Shown one piece after another: positions 1 through 7,759 of a stretch of DNA of 64,000 nucleotides. The DNA is from Paraburkholderia sp. BL9I2N2 (lineage in GTDB: Bacteria; Pseudomonadota; Gammaproteobacteria; Burkholderiales; Burkholderiaceae), in assembly GCF_004339745.1 (NCBI RefSeq), contig NZ_SMGP01000002.1:1240001-1304000 (forward strand). The letters are read 5' to 3'. The notes under the pieces were generated by a model that was not told where the DNA came from, searched no databases, and saw nothing but the letters and a program-made list of their open reading frames with translations. The translations under genes and the position numbers were made by a program. Positions within the stretch are counted from its first letter, which is position 1. Each line of letters begins with the position of its first letter.

Positions 1-246
1 CAGCGCGCCCAGTACCGCGACCACCAGCGCCGCTGCCAGCACCGACAACCAGAAGCCGCCCGCCGTATGTCCGAAACGGCTCGCTATGCTGTACGCGACA
101 TAGATGCCGAACATATAGAAGGAGCCGTGCGCAAAGTTGACGATGCGCGTCACGCCGAAGATCAGCGACAAACCGGCGGCGACGAGAAACAGCGTCGACG
201 CGTCGGCGAGTCCGTTGACCAGCTGTACCAGCAAATTCGAAAGCAT
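1..246 (-). CDS. Branched-chain amino acid-type ABC transporter permease (LivH family), 5' part only
   Basis: Only the first 82 or so codons are in the window; the gene runs off the left edge. The start is the ATG complementary to 244-246. The reading frame gives a hydrophobic N-terminus with the stretch LIFGVTRIVNFAHGSFYM, which is the typical beginning of LivH-type inner-membrane permeases of the hydrophobic amino acid/amide (HAAT) ABC family, followed by a further membrane segment. It lies about 180 bp downstream of the AA_synth gene and on the same strand, so it probably belongs to the same catabolic cluster and would import that pathway's substrate. The substrate cannot be told from the sequence. 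Confidence in the family is high; the exact solute is unknown. Confidence 0.85.
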   Translation of the reverse strand, partial: MLSNLLVQLVNGLADASTLFLVAAGLSLIFGVTRIVNFAHGSFYMFGIYVAYSIASRFGHTAGGFWLSVLAAALVVAVLGAL

Positions 247-427
247 CGCGACCCTTGGCAGCTTGCTGAACGGCGAAGGCGCGGCTTTGGCGCCTTCAAC
301 GCGATCGGCAGACATTGCAGCGCGTGCGGCACCATGCGCGCACGCGTCAACGGCAGGACAATACAATACGCCCCGAAGAAAGTCCCTTAGCTCATTCGGA
401 GCGCCGGCGAAATCGCCTCACGCAAAC

Positions 428-1012
428 TCAGCGCAAACCGTCTTCGCCTTTGATCTCGCTCACCTGCAAGCCGCCGATGCGCGGCAGCGGCCGCCCCGAC
501 GCCGTCACCGCGACGGCCACGACGATTTCGTTCGCACGCGGCGCGTCCGACACGCGCGCTTCGATCGCATCGAAATGGCTGCGCACGAAGGCGGCGTCTT
601 TATGGCCGAGCGGCACGTCGATCGCGGTGCCGAGCGTGCCCATCTTCTTCGCCGACGGGACCAGCGCCGCGCCCTTTTCGACCGCCACCCGCAGCGGCGC
701 GCCGAGCTTGGGATGCAGGATCGCCGCGGCATGTTCCAGTTCGCCCGCCTCGCCGACGATGGCGGCCTTGCCGTAGCTTTGCGCCTCGCCCGGCGCGATG
801 CCCAGCGCTTGAACACACTTGTTGCCGAGCAGCGCGCCCAACTCTTCGCCCGCTTCGATCAGCGCGTCGAGTTTGGCCTCGTAACGGCCGGCATAGGGAT
901 TGTCGATCACCGCGATCGCGACCGCGCGGCGCGCCGGCGGCTCGACGGCCTGGCCCATTTCAATGCGTGTTTCATCCACTTGCACGACCAGCTTGCGAAG
1001 CTTGATTGCCAT
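428..1012 (-). CDS. AA_synth (DUF1185) family protein, first copy
   Basis: 194 residues. The protein belongs by inspection to the small AA_synth/DUF1185 family: an N-terminal strand region (KLVVQVDETRIE), then NPYAGRY at residues 38-44, a Gly-rich stretch with SYGKAAIVGEAGELEHAAA, and a C-terminal segment ending in GRPLPRIGGL. The family name (amino acid synthesis) is historical and no reaction is firmly established. It is a paralogue of the gene directly upstream (1073-1664), with the same SYGK.AIVG..GELEH and R.HFDAIE.RV signatures. The two are 60 bp apart in the same direction, so they probably act together, perhaps as a hetero-oligomer. Start is ATG at 1012. Confidence 0.8.
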   Translation of the reverse strand: MAIKLRKLVVQVDETRIEMGQAVEPPARRAVAIAVIDNPYAGRYEAKLDALIEAGEELGALLGNKCVQALGIAPGEAQSYGKAAIVGEAGELEHAAAILHPKLGAPLRVAVEKGAALVPSAKKMGTLGTAIDVPLGHKDAAFVRSHFDAIEARVSDAPRANEIVVAVAVTASGRPLPRIGGLQVSEIKGEDGLR

Positions 1013-1072
1013 TTCGCTCTCCGAGTTTCGATGCCTGCTCTGCGTGATCTCACTGCGCCAACCAGGCGCCGC

Positions 1073-1664
1073 TCAGCGCAATCCGTCCTTACCCACGATC
1101 GCCTCTTTCGCGAGGCCGCCGACGCGCGCATGCACGCGCTGCCCCGTGCTCATCACGAGGATATACACCAGTTCATCGGCGGCGGGCGCGCCGGGCACGC
1201 GTACTTCGATCGCGTCGAAATGGCTGCGCACGTAGCTCGCGTTGACGTGCGTGAGCGGCACGTCGAGCGCGGTGGACGGCGCGCCGACCTTCTTGGTGGA
1301 CGGCACGATGGCGTTGGTGGGCACGCCATTCTTCTCCAGCAACTCACGCATCGCGTAGCCGCCGGGAACATGCCACAACGCACCATGTTCAAGTTCGCCG
1401 CGCGCGCCGACAATCGCGCCCTTGCCGTAACTCTCGATCGACGCATGCTGCACCGCCATCGCCGCCAGCAACCGTTGCGCCATATCGAAGCCGATCGGCT
1501 TGAGCGCTTCCAGCGCGTGCTCGATTTTCGCTTCGTAGCGGCCAGCGAACGGGTTCGTCATCACCGCGGCAATCGCGCCGCGTCTGAGCGGCTGCGCGGG
1601 CGCGGGGGCCGAACTCGTGGAAGATATCTTCGACGTGCGTCAGCACGCGGCGTATTTCGAACAC
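1073..1664 (-). pseudogene. AA_synth (DUF1185) family protein, second copy, interrupted by a one-base frameshift
   Basis: The natural beginning is a GTG at 1664 giving VFEIRRVLTHVEDIFHEFGP, the expected start of this family, but that frame then runs out of register. The rest of the protein (AIAAVMTNPFAGRYEAK and onward to 1073) lies in another frame. The frames join if one base is removed from the run of five G on the plus strand at 1604-1608: the corrected reading is FGPAPAQPLRRGAIAAV. An intact reading frame from an internal ATG at 1564 still gives 163 residues, lacking about 33 N-terminal residues. The 5' end overlaps the UPF0280 gene by 25 bp. This could be a real mutation, a sequencing error in a homopolymer, or less likely programmed slippage. 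Confidence 0.75.
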
Positions 1665-2578
1665 GGAGCCTCCGTTGTGATCTGCGCGCGCTGCGTGTGC
1701 AGCCCGCCTGTGTCGTGAATACCGGCCACGCGCACCCGCCCTTGCAGGAATAGCGCGGCGCCTTCGATCAAGCCTCGTTCGAGCAGACGCTGCGCGGCTT
1801 CGACTCCACGCGACAGCGCAAAGTCGATCAGCGGCTGCGGCAAGGACGGCACGTCGACGGTGACGAGCATATCGCCAAGGTCGCTATCGTCTTTCAACGA
1901 CGAAGCCGGACGCCGCAGAATACCGGCATGTTCCAGATCGACGGCGTTGGCGATCATGGTCGCGGCGGCGTCGGCGGCGGCGGCGTTGCGCGCGAGCACG
2001 GTGACGCTGTCGGCGATGCCGAGGCTGAAGCTGCGGCCGCGCCAGCCGCTCGTCGCAATGCCGCGAATGGGCAGGCTGGCGTCGAGCGTCAGATTGGCGT
2101 CGAGCGCCTGATCACGCGATAGCCGCACCGGTGAAAACGACGCGAGGTCTGCGAACACGCCGACGCGGTATTGCTGCCCTTCCGTCAGATAGAGCGCGAT
2201 ATCGCCGCCGTTGTTGATGAAGGCGCGCGCGATGCCTTCGCGTGCGAACGCCGTGATCAGTTCATCGGCAACGCTTCCCGCGACCGCGGCCATCGGCGTG
2301 ATGTAGCGCGCGCGGTGAGGATGGCAGGCCGACCACATACGGCGGGCCACCGCGCCTTGCAATTCACTGTCGTCCAACGCGGCTTCGGCCGGTACCGGTT
2401 GACGCAGGCGCTTGAGCTCGCCGACCAACTCCGGCAACACGTCGACAAAGCGCGCCCAGCACGCCTCATACGCGGCCTGCACCGACTGGGGCGTGCCGTC
2501 CGCGCTGAGGATCAGATCGATCGGCCCATGCTGCCAATGCCAGCGGGTCGCATCGAGTCGGGTGCGAGTGGGGTTCAT
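1640..2578 (-). CDS. UPF0280 (ApbE-like) family protein
   Basis: 312 residues, starting at ATG 2578, about 50 bp after the end of the reductase-like gene. The middle holds the family features: PMAAVAGSVADE, FINNGGDIALYL, and a later GIATSGWRGRSFSLGIADSVTVLA. The GSVAD/NNGGD/SGxxGRSxxxGxxDxxxV pattern resembles the flavin-transferase ApbE fold, and UPF0280 is treated as an ApbE-related family of unproven activity. By analogy it might handle a flavin or flavinylate a partner. Its partner here would be the neighbouring Fe-S protein; that is inference. The last 25 bp overlap the start of the frameshifted AA_synth gene, which suggests translational coupling. Confidence 0.78.
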   Translation of the reverse strand: MNPTRTRLDATRWHWQHGPIDLILSADGTPQSVQAAYEACWARFVDVLPELVGELKRLRQPVPAEAALDDSELQGAVARRMWSACHPHRARYITPMAAVAGSVADELITAFAREGIARAFINNGGDIALYLTEGQQYRVGVFADLASFSPVRLSRDQALDANLTLDASLPIRGIATSGWRGRSFSLGIADSVTVLARNAAAADAAATMIANAVDLEHAGILRRPASSLKDDSDLGDMLVTVDVPSLPQPLIDFALSRGVEAAQRLLERGLIEGAALFLQGRVRVAGIHDTGGLHTQRAQITTEAPCSKYAAC

Positions 2579-2627
2579 TGTTTCGGTCGCGTTCGTTGCG
2601 GTCGTTACATTAGCGCGGTCGGCGCGG

Positions 2628-4220
2628 TCAGCCAGGCATCGGCGGCATGGCGGGCGGCCACGGGTTGTCGGGATTGCGCGGCAGCGTACGTCGCGCGAGC
2701 GGCGCGCCCTCCGTATGTTCCGGCCCGTTCGCGAGCACGCTCTCCAATGACCGCACCGCGTCGAGATGACCGCCGAGATCGCGATAGGTGTCGTACGTCA
2801 TGGTGAATTCGATCGGCGCGACGATCGCGGGCGTCGGCACCGTGCCGAACGAACGGTCGGGCATGCGTGAGACATCTACCATCACGGTGATCCCGCCGCC
2901 CGGCCACACATAAGCCGGCGCGCCGCCGCAGGTCACGTTGACCAGCTTCTGTTTGATCGCGCGCGTGAGCAGCACCGGATTCTCCGTGGCGCCCGCGCGC
3001 AGACTGCCGCCCGCGCCGCCGAGAAACAGCACCGTAGCGAGCGAAGGCTCGCAATTCTCGCCGATCCGCTCGACGGTGTGGCGCACCGCGTCCGGCATCG
3101 CCGTGATGCGCGGCACAAGATCCTGATCCAGTTCGTACCACTGCGCGTGCTCGCCGGTGGTCGACACCATCAGGAGGCGCATGCCGGGTTTGGCGACGGC
3201 GGGATCGAAGCCTTCGACGATCGCGAGCGGGTCCTGAATGTCGGTGCCGCCCCAGCCGGTGCCCGGATTCGCCACCTGAAAATAACGGCCCGGCGTCGAC
3301 TTGCGTCCGCGAATCTTCACACCTGAACGCGTCATGCCGAGACAGCGTCCGGCCTGATGTTCGGTGAGCACACCGGTAATGTGATCGTCGACGACCACCA
3401 CTTCGTCGGCATGGCCGAACCATTGCTTCGCGAAGATGCCGATGGTGGCCGACCCGCAGCCCACGCGCATGCGCTGTTCCTCGACGCCGTCGACGATCGG
3501 CGCCGCGCCCGCGCGAATCACCAGACTCGCGCCGCCGTCGATGCTCAACTCCACCGCTTCCTTGTTGCCGAGCGCGAGCATCATGTCGCACGTCACGCGG
3601 CCTTCTTTCTTGCTGCCGCCGGTCAGATGATGCACGCCACCGAGACTCAACATCTGCGAGCCATATTCCGCCGTCGTCACATGGCCGACAATCTCGCCGT
3701 GACAACGCACGTTCGATTGCTCCGGCCCGAGGAAGCGGTCGGTGTCGATCTTCACCTTGAAACTGCAATAGCTGAAGATGCCTTCCGTGACGACCGTGAT
3801 CATGTCGACGTCGTCGAGTTTCGAGGCGACGATAAAAGGCGCGGGCTTGTAGTCGGGATAGGTGGAGGAAGCGCCGACGCCGGTCACGAACAACGCCTGT
3901 TCGGCCGCGGGGTCATGCACTTCGGAAGAGGCGCCGAATTCGATAGCGGCGTTCGCTTCGGACGTTGACGGCGCGCGCGACAGGAACACCACCGGGTCGA
4001 CACGAATCAACCGCCCATCCGCGTTCGCATAACGATCGCACGCTCCGGTGCGCCCTTCGGATATCTGGCACAGCACCGGGCAGGCATTGCATTCGATCTT
4101 GTTCGACGCCATCCGCTCACTGCGCGGCGCCGCCTTCTCGAGCACGGTCGGACCCGGCGTCGAGGCGGTTTCGCCGTCGACGCTGTCCGCACCGAAATCG
4201 ACCTTCGTATGTTCTGTCAT
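2628..4220 (-). CDS. 6-hydroxynicotinate reductase-like Fe-S protein
   Basis: 530 residues from ATG 4220 (a frame extends up to 4328 but the segment there looks non-coding). The N-terminal part carries Cys44, Cys47, Cys51 and Cys61 (C-x2-C-x3-C-x9-C, in KIECNACPVLCQ...GAC), a likely [4Fe-4S] site. The C-terminal half has Gly-rich segments such as LFLGGAGGSLRAG and GGAPAYVWPGGGI. I recognise it as the family annotated 6-hydroxynicotinate reductase after the anaerobic nicotinate degrader Eubacterium barkeri. In an aerobic betaproteobacterium the true substrate may be another N-heterocycle. First gene of the leftward cluster, divergent from a TetR gene, which probably controls it. Confidence 0.72.
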   Translation of the reverse strand: MTEHTKVDFGADSVDGETASTPGPTVLEKAAPRSERMASNKIECNACPVLCQISEGRTGACDRYANADGRLIRVDPVVFLSRAPSTSEANAAIEFGASSEVHDPAAEQALFVTGVGASSTYPDYKPAPFIVASKLDDVDMITVVTEGIFSYCSFKVKIDTDRFLGPEQSNVRCHGEIVGHVTTAEYGSQMLSLGGVHHLTGGSKKEGRVTCDMMLALGNKEAVELSIDGGASLVIRAGAAPIVDGVEEQRMRVGCGSATIGIFAKQWFGHADEVVVVDDHITGVLTEHQAGRCLGMTRSGVKIRGRKSTPGRYFQVANPGTGWGGTDIQDPLAIVEGFDPAVAKPGMRLLMVSTTGEHAQWYELDQDLVPRITAMPDAVRHTVERIGENCEPSLATVLFLGGAGGSLRAGATENPVLLTRAIKQKLVNVTCGGAPAYVWPGGGITVMVDVSRMPDRSFGTVPTPAIVAPIEFTMTYDTYRDLGGHLDAVRSLESVLANGPEHTEGAPLARRTLPRNPDNPWPPAMPPMPG

Positions 4221-4337
4221 GGTGGGGTTCCCATACGACGACATTACAATCGGTCCCGCTCCGGCTGACGAATAGTGCCTGTTTACCGGCACTTTCGCGT
4301 GATCCGCCGACTTCCATGTTGCGGTCACTCACCGTTC

Positions 4338-4355
4338 GTGTAGTATCCGCTACAC
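4338..4355. promoter_or_regulatory. Inverted repeat, candidate TetR operator
   Basis: A perfect 6-6-6 dyad, GTGTAG-N6-CTACAC, lies in the 375-bp divergent region between the reductase-like gene (start 4220) and the TetR gene (start 4596). The size and position suit a TetR-family operator covering the leftward promoter, but nothing in the sequence proves the match to this regulator. The rest of the 4221-4595 interval shows no other gene. Confidence 0.5.
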
Positions 4356-4595
4356 CAAACTCGTTAGAAATCTACTCGATCAATTTAGTCTGCGCAACGT
4401 ATTTACCGGCGTGCGCGTGATTGGTGCAATGCCACATTGCCGTGTGGGTCACGCTTCAATCTACGCCGAAGTGAATGATCGCGCTGCGCATGCCGCAGCA
4501 GTCCATGCGGGCTGTATGATGAAGACGCGTCCGTGCCTTGGCCGGCTGCGGCGCATGCCGTTCAACCTGACGCTAACAAGAGATTCGAGACCGCC

Positions 4596-5318
4596 ATGAG
4601 TCCCACCGCCGCCCGCAAGCCGGGCGCTACCGGCATCCGTGCGAAACAGGCGCAGGACACGCGCGCCAAGATTCTGAAAGCGGCCATCAAGGTCTTTGCC
4701 AAGCAGGGCTATGCGAGCGGACGCGTGGAAAGTATTTCGAAGGCGGCGCGCTCGCACGATCGCATGATTTACTACTACTTCGGCAGCAAGGAACAACTGT
4801 TCGTCGAAGTTCTCGAAACCATCTATACGCAATTCAACGAAGCGGAAAGCAAGCTCGATCTCGATCTGGCGGATCCCGTGCATGGGCTCGAACAGATGGT
4901 CGAATTCGTCTGGCAGTATTACCTCGATCATCCGGAGTTCGTCACGCTGCTCTCCAGCGAGAATCTGCACCAGGGCAAGCACGCGAAGAAATCATTGAAG
5001 CTGAAGGAGATTTCCGGCTACGCGATTTCGGTGGTGCAAAAGTTACTGGACGCGGGTCAGGCGCAGCACGTCTTTCGTGCGGATGTCAAAGCGCGCGATG
5101 TCTATCTGATGATCGCGTCGCTCGGCTATTTCTATAACGCCAACCAGTACACGTTGGGCGCGTTTCTCGGCGAGCCGATGATGGACAAGGCGGCGCTCGC
5201 GCATTGGCGCGAGGTCATCAAGGATACGGTGTTGCGCGCGGTGCGGTCGAGCTCGCCGGTGGCAGGAGAAGCGGCGGCGCTTGCTGTGAATGAGGCGAGC
5301 CAGAATAGCGAGGCGTAG
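4596..5318 (+). CDS. TetR/AcrR family transcriptional regulator
   Basis: 240 residues from ATG 4596; the frame is open 21 codons further upstream, but the start fits the usual short basic N-terminal tail (RKPGATGIRAKQAQDTRAKIL). The TetR DNA-binding domain is at about residues 20-70: ILKAAIKVFAKQGYASGRVE, then the recognition helix and the typical YYYFGSKEQLFVEVL. The C-terminal part resembles the TetR_C group with long helices (FVTLLSSENLHQGKH, LIASLGYFYNANQYTL). It is divergent from the reductase-like gene, so it most likely represses that cluster in the absence of substrate and releases the 4338-4355 dyad upon binding a pathway metabolite. Confidence 0.88.
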   Translation: MSPTAARKPGATGIRAKQAQDTRAKILKAAIKVFAKQGYASGRVESISKAARSHDRMIYYYFGSKEQLFVEVLETIYTQFNEAESKLDLDLADPVHGLEQMVEFVWQYYLDHPEFVTLLSSENLHQGKHAKKSLKLKEISGYAISVVQKLLDAGQAQHVFRADVKARDVYLMIASLGYFYNANQYTLGAFLGEPMMDKAALAHWREVIKDTVLRAVRSSSPVAGEAAALAVNEASQNSEA

Positions 5319-5338
5319 CGCGCCACCGCAAAACGGCG

Positions 5339-6442
5339 TTACACCTGAAAATGGTCTCTCAACACGCTTACGATTCTCCCGGACGCCAGGCCGTCACCGT
5401 AAGGCGACACGCCGCGCGCCATACGCTTGTATTCGGACGGGTCGTCGAGCAGCCGTTGCGTGTTCGAGACAATGCCGGCATAGTCGGTGCCCACGAGCTT
5501 CACGACATCATGCGCCACCGCTTCAGGGCGCTCTGTCTCGCGCCGCAGGACGAGCACCGGTTTGCCGAGCGCGGGCGCCTCTTCCTGCACGCCGCCGGAG
5601 TCGGTCAGGATCAGATAGGCCCGCTTCATCGCGGCAACGAACGGCAAATAATCCAGAGGTTCGCAGAGCGTGATTCGCGAATGGTTGTCGAGATGGGCGT
5701 ATGCCGTCTCACGCACGTTCGGATTCGGATGAACGGGATAGAGGATATGGATGTCGGGATTGTCGTCGGCGATCGTCTTGATCGCTCGCAGGATGTTCTG
5801 AAACGCCGCGCCGAAATTCTCGCGACGGTGCGACGTCACCAGAATCAGCCGGCTGTCCCCCTTGAACGGCGCCGCGCCGTCGCACCGACCGGCCACATCC
5901 AGCAAGGCGTCAATGACCGTGTTGCCGGTGACGAACACGCTCGCCGCATCAATGCCTTCTGTGAGAAGGTTCTGTTTCGCGGTCTCCGTCGGTGCGAAAT
6001 GCCAGCGCGCGAGCCGGCTTGCAACCACACGATTCATTTCTTCCGGAAACGGATTTGAAAGATCGCCCGTTCTCAGCCCGGCTTCGACATGTCCGACCGG
6101 CACGCGCCGGTAAAAGGAGGCGAGCGCCGCCGTCAGTACGGTGGTCGTGTCGCCCTGCGCGAGCAGCACATCGGGCTGTTCGGCGGCAAGCACTTCATCC
6201 AGCCGAACCATGAGCCGCGAAGTCAGCATGGGTAGAGACTGGTTGGGCTGCATGATGTCGAGGTCGATATCGGCTTTGATCTCGAACAGACGCAACACCT
6301 GATCGAGCATGCCGCGATGCTGCGCCGTTGCGAGAACGCGGCAGTCCGCCCATTCCTCGCGCTGTAACTGTTTGACGAGCGGCGCCATTTTCACCGCTTC
6401 AGGACGAGTTCCGATAGTGACGATGATCTTACGTTTTTTCAC
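5339..6442 (-). CDS. wecB: UDP-N-acetylglucosamine 2-epimerase (non-hydrolysing)
   Basis: 367 residues. It interconverts UDP-GlcNAc and UDP-ManNAc in the cytoplasm, supplying ManNAc-type sugars for surface polysaccharide. Visible signatures: GTRPEAVKMAPL at 11-22, AQGDTTT with Asp98, HVEAGLRTGD with Glu120, PFPEEMNR with Glu134/135, HRREN at 205-209 (His205) and DSGGVQEEAP at 281-290 with RETERPEA at 301-308; together these match the catalytic set of the family. Length is normal (family about 375). It is the last gene of the leftward polysaccharide operon, 55 bp after the methyltransferase, and converges with the TetR gene with only 20 bp between stops. Confidence 0.95.
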   Translation of the reverse strand: MKKRKIIVTIGTRPEAVKMAPLVKQLQREEWADCRVLATAQHRGMLDQVLRLFEIKADIDLDIMQPNQSLPMLTSRLMVRLDEVLAAEQPDVLLAQGDTTTVLTAALASFYRRVPVGHVEAGLRTGDLSNPFPEEMNRVVASRLARWHFAPTETAKQNLLTEGIDAASVFVTGNTVIDALLDVAGRCDGAAPFKGDSRLILVTSHRRENFGAAFQNILRAIKTIADDNPDIHILYPVHPNPNVRETAYAHLDNHSRITLCEPLDYLPFVAAMKRAYLILTDSGGVQEEAPALGKPVLVLRRETERPEAVAHDVVKLVGTDYAGIVSNTQRLLDDPSEYKRMARGVSPYGDGLASGRIVSVLRDHFQV

Positions 6443-6497
6443 AGCGTGTTCCGAAATTGGACTTGGTAAAGGGTAGGCAACTGCTTTCTATCGGGCC

Positions 6498-7694
6498 TTA
6501 ACGCAGCCGTGTCCTACAGAGGAACCGGCGGATCGCACTTGTGAACCGCCACGTCTTCGAGCGCAGCATCGTGTCCATTTGCCGCTCGACGTCGTCCGCG
6601 CGTGCTCGGACTTCGGTTAGGAGCCTCGCGTAACGCTCGCCTTCGATCTGCAACCTTTCGATGCGCGCATGAAGCGAAGCAGTCTCGGCAGACAGGGCGC
6701 CACATTCCTGCTTCACTGCCTCGATTGTGTGCTCGCGCTCGGTGATTGCCTGCTTCAATTCGCCGACTGTCTGGTCCCGCTCGGTGATTGCCCGGTTCAA
6801 TTCGGCGAGCGCTTGATCCCGCTCGGCGAGTGTCTCTTGCGACCGCGTCAGTTTCTCCTTCGCTGCGTCGCGTTCCGCGCATACATCCCGCAGCGCCCTT
6901 TCTGTCGACTGGAGAAGCGCGTTCATCGCAGCTTGTTCGCTATGAGTTTGAGCGAGCTGGGACGCAAACTGCTGCCTGTCCGAGGCGTGCTGTAGGGCAA
7001 TACTTTGACTACGCTCTTGCGCGAACGCTTCGTAGGTGTCGTCGCCTATAAAGAAATTGCGCAGATCGGGCTGGGTGTCTCCGAGCGCCGAGAGCCGCGC
7101 GTAGACGACCAATATCTGCTTCCCATTCCAATAGTTGATATTGATTTTCGCCGCATCGACGACGCGGCAAGCGACGGCAGCGAAACCGGGCACCGGGCAG
7201 ACGGGAATGTTGTCCAGGTCAAACGTGAAGAAATGCTCGGGAATCCGGTCATATTCCTGAAACGGCAGAAGCAGAACCAGAAAGCGCTTCGTATGCTCCG
7301 CGAGGAGTGCGACGACTTCGAACGGGTTATCGAAATGTTCCAGCGTGTTCGACGAAAAAATAACGTCGTAGTCGTCCAGCTCGTCGAGCGACTGTGCTTT
7401 GAAACGGCCATGCGGAAACGAGGCTTGAGCCTTCTCGATCGCCACTTCCGAAATATCAACTCCGGTGATGGAGTTCACGCCGAGCCATTTGCTCAGTTCA
7501 TCGACCCCCTGCCCTTCCGCGCAACCCCAGTCGCAGATAGTCCATTGCTCCCGCAACACCAGGTACTTGAACCAGTCCGGCATCAGCTTGGCCGCAACCG
7601 TCGCGAAGAATCGCGTTTGCCCGTGTCCACCGGCAGAGACCCAGTCAGTCGAGAAACGATGGTCCCAGTATTGCTTTGAGTTGATGTCTGTCAT
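6498..7694 (-). CDS. SAM-dependent methyltransferase with long C-terminal coiled coil (possible chain terminator)
   Basis: 398 residues from ATG 7694; an ATG at 7718 in the same frame is also possible and neither has a clear ribosome site. Residues 1-200 form a class I methyltransferase: motif I CDWGCAEGQGVDEL at about 54-67, GVDISEVAIEKA for the acidic loop, and SSNTLEHFDNP. Residues 223-378 are a heptad-rich coiled coil with three consecutive 14-residue repeats (about 291-332). The end, SKTWRFTSAIRR, is basic and amphipathic. In ABC-exported O-antigens, proteins such as WbdD join a methyltransferase to a coiled-coil ruler and stop chain growth; the same role is a reasonable inference here, because the operon encodes a Wzt with an extra C-terminal domain. 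No kinase domain is visible. Confidence 0.82.
   Translation of the reverse strand: MTDINSKQYWDHRFSTDWVSAGGHGQTRFFATVAAKLMPDWFKYLVLREQWTICDWGCAEGQGVDELSKWLGVNSITGVDISEVAIEKAQASFPHGRFKAQSLDELDDYDVIFSSNTLEHFDNPFEVVALLAEHTKRFLVLLLPFQEYDRIPEHFFTFDLDNIPVCPVPGFAAVACRVVDAAKININYWNGKQILVVYARLSALGDTQPDLRNFFIGDDTYEAFAQERSQSIALQHASDRQQFASQLAQTHSEQAAMNALLQSTERALRDVCAERDAAKEKLTRSQETLAERDQALAELNRAITERDQTVGELKQAITEREHTIEAVKQECGALSAETASLHARIERLQIEGERYARLLTEVRARADDVERQMDTMLRSKTWRFTSAIRRFLCRTRLR
6738..6863 (-). repeat. Three 42-bp tandem repeats inside the methyltransferase coiled coil
   Basis: Copies begin at 6738, 6780 and 6822 on the plus strand; the first two are nearly identical (beginning ctcggtgattgcc) and the third is more diverged. 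Each encodes 14 residues of the pattern ERDQxLxELxxAIT, exactly two heptads, so gain or loss of one copy would lengthen or shorten the coiled coil without breaking its register. Confidence 0.8.
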
Positions 7695-7759
7695 AAGAAG
7701 GCTTGTCGGTCTGTCCATTCCATCGGATGCGTGAGCGTTCGCGATAGGCACATAGATAC

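Noticed and set aside
137-1753. A 538-codon open frame on the plus strand
   Set aside because: It is antisense to the AA_synth genes, is full of Arg/His/Ala-rich low-complexity stretches, and has no domain; a GC-rich shadow frame.
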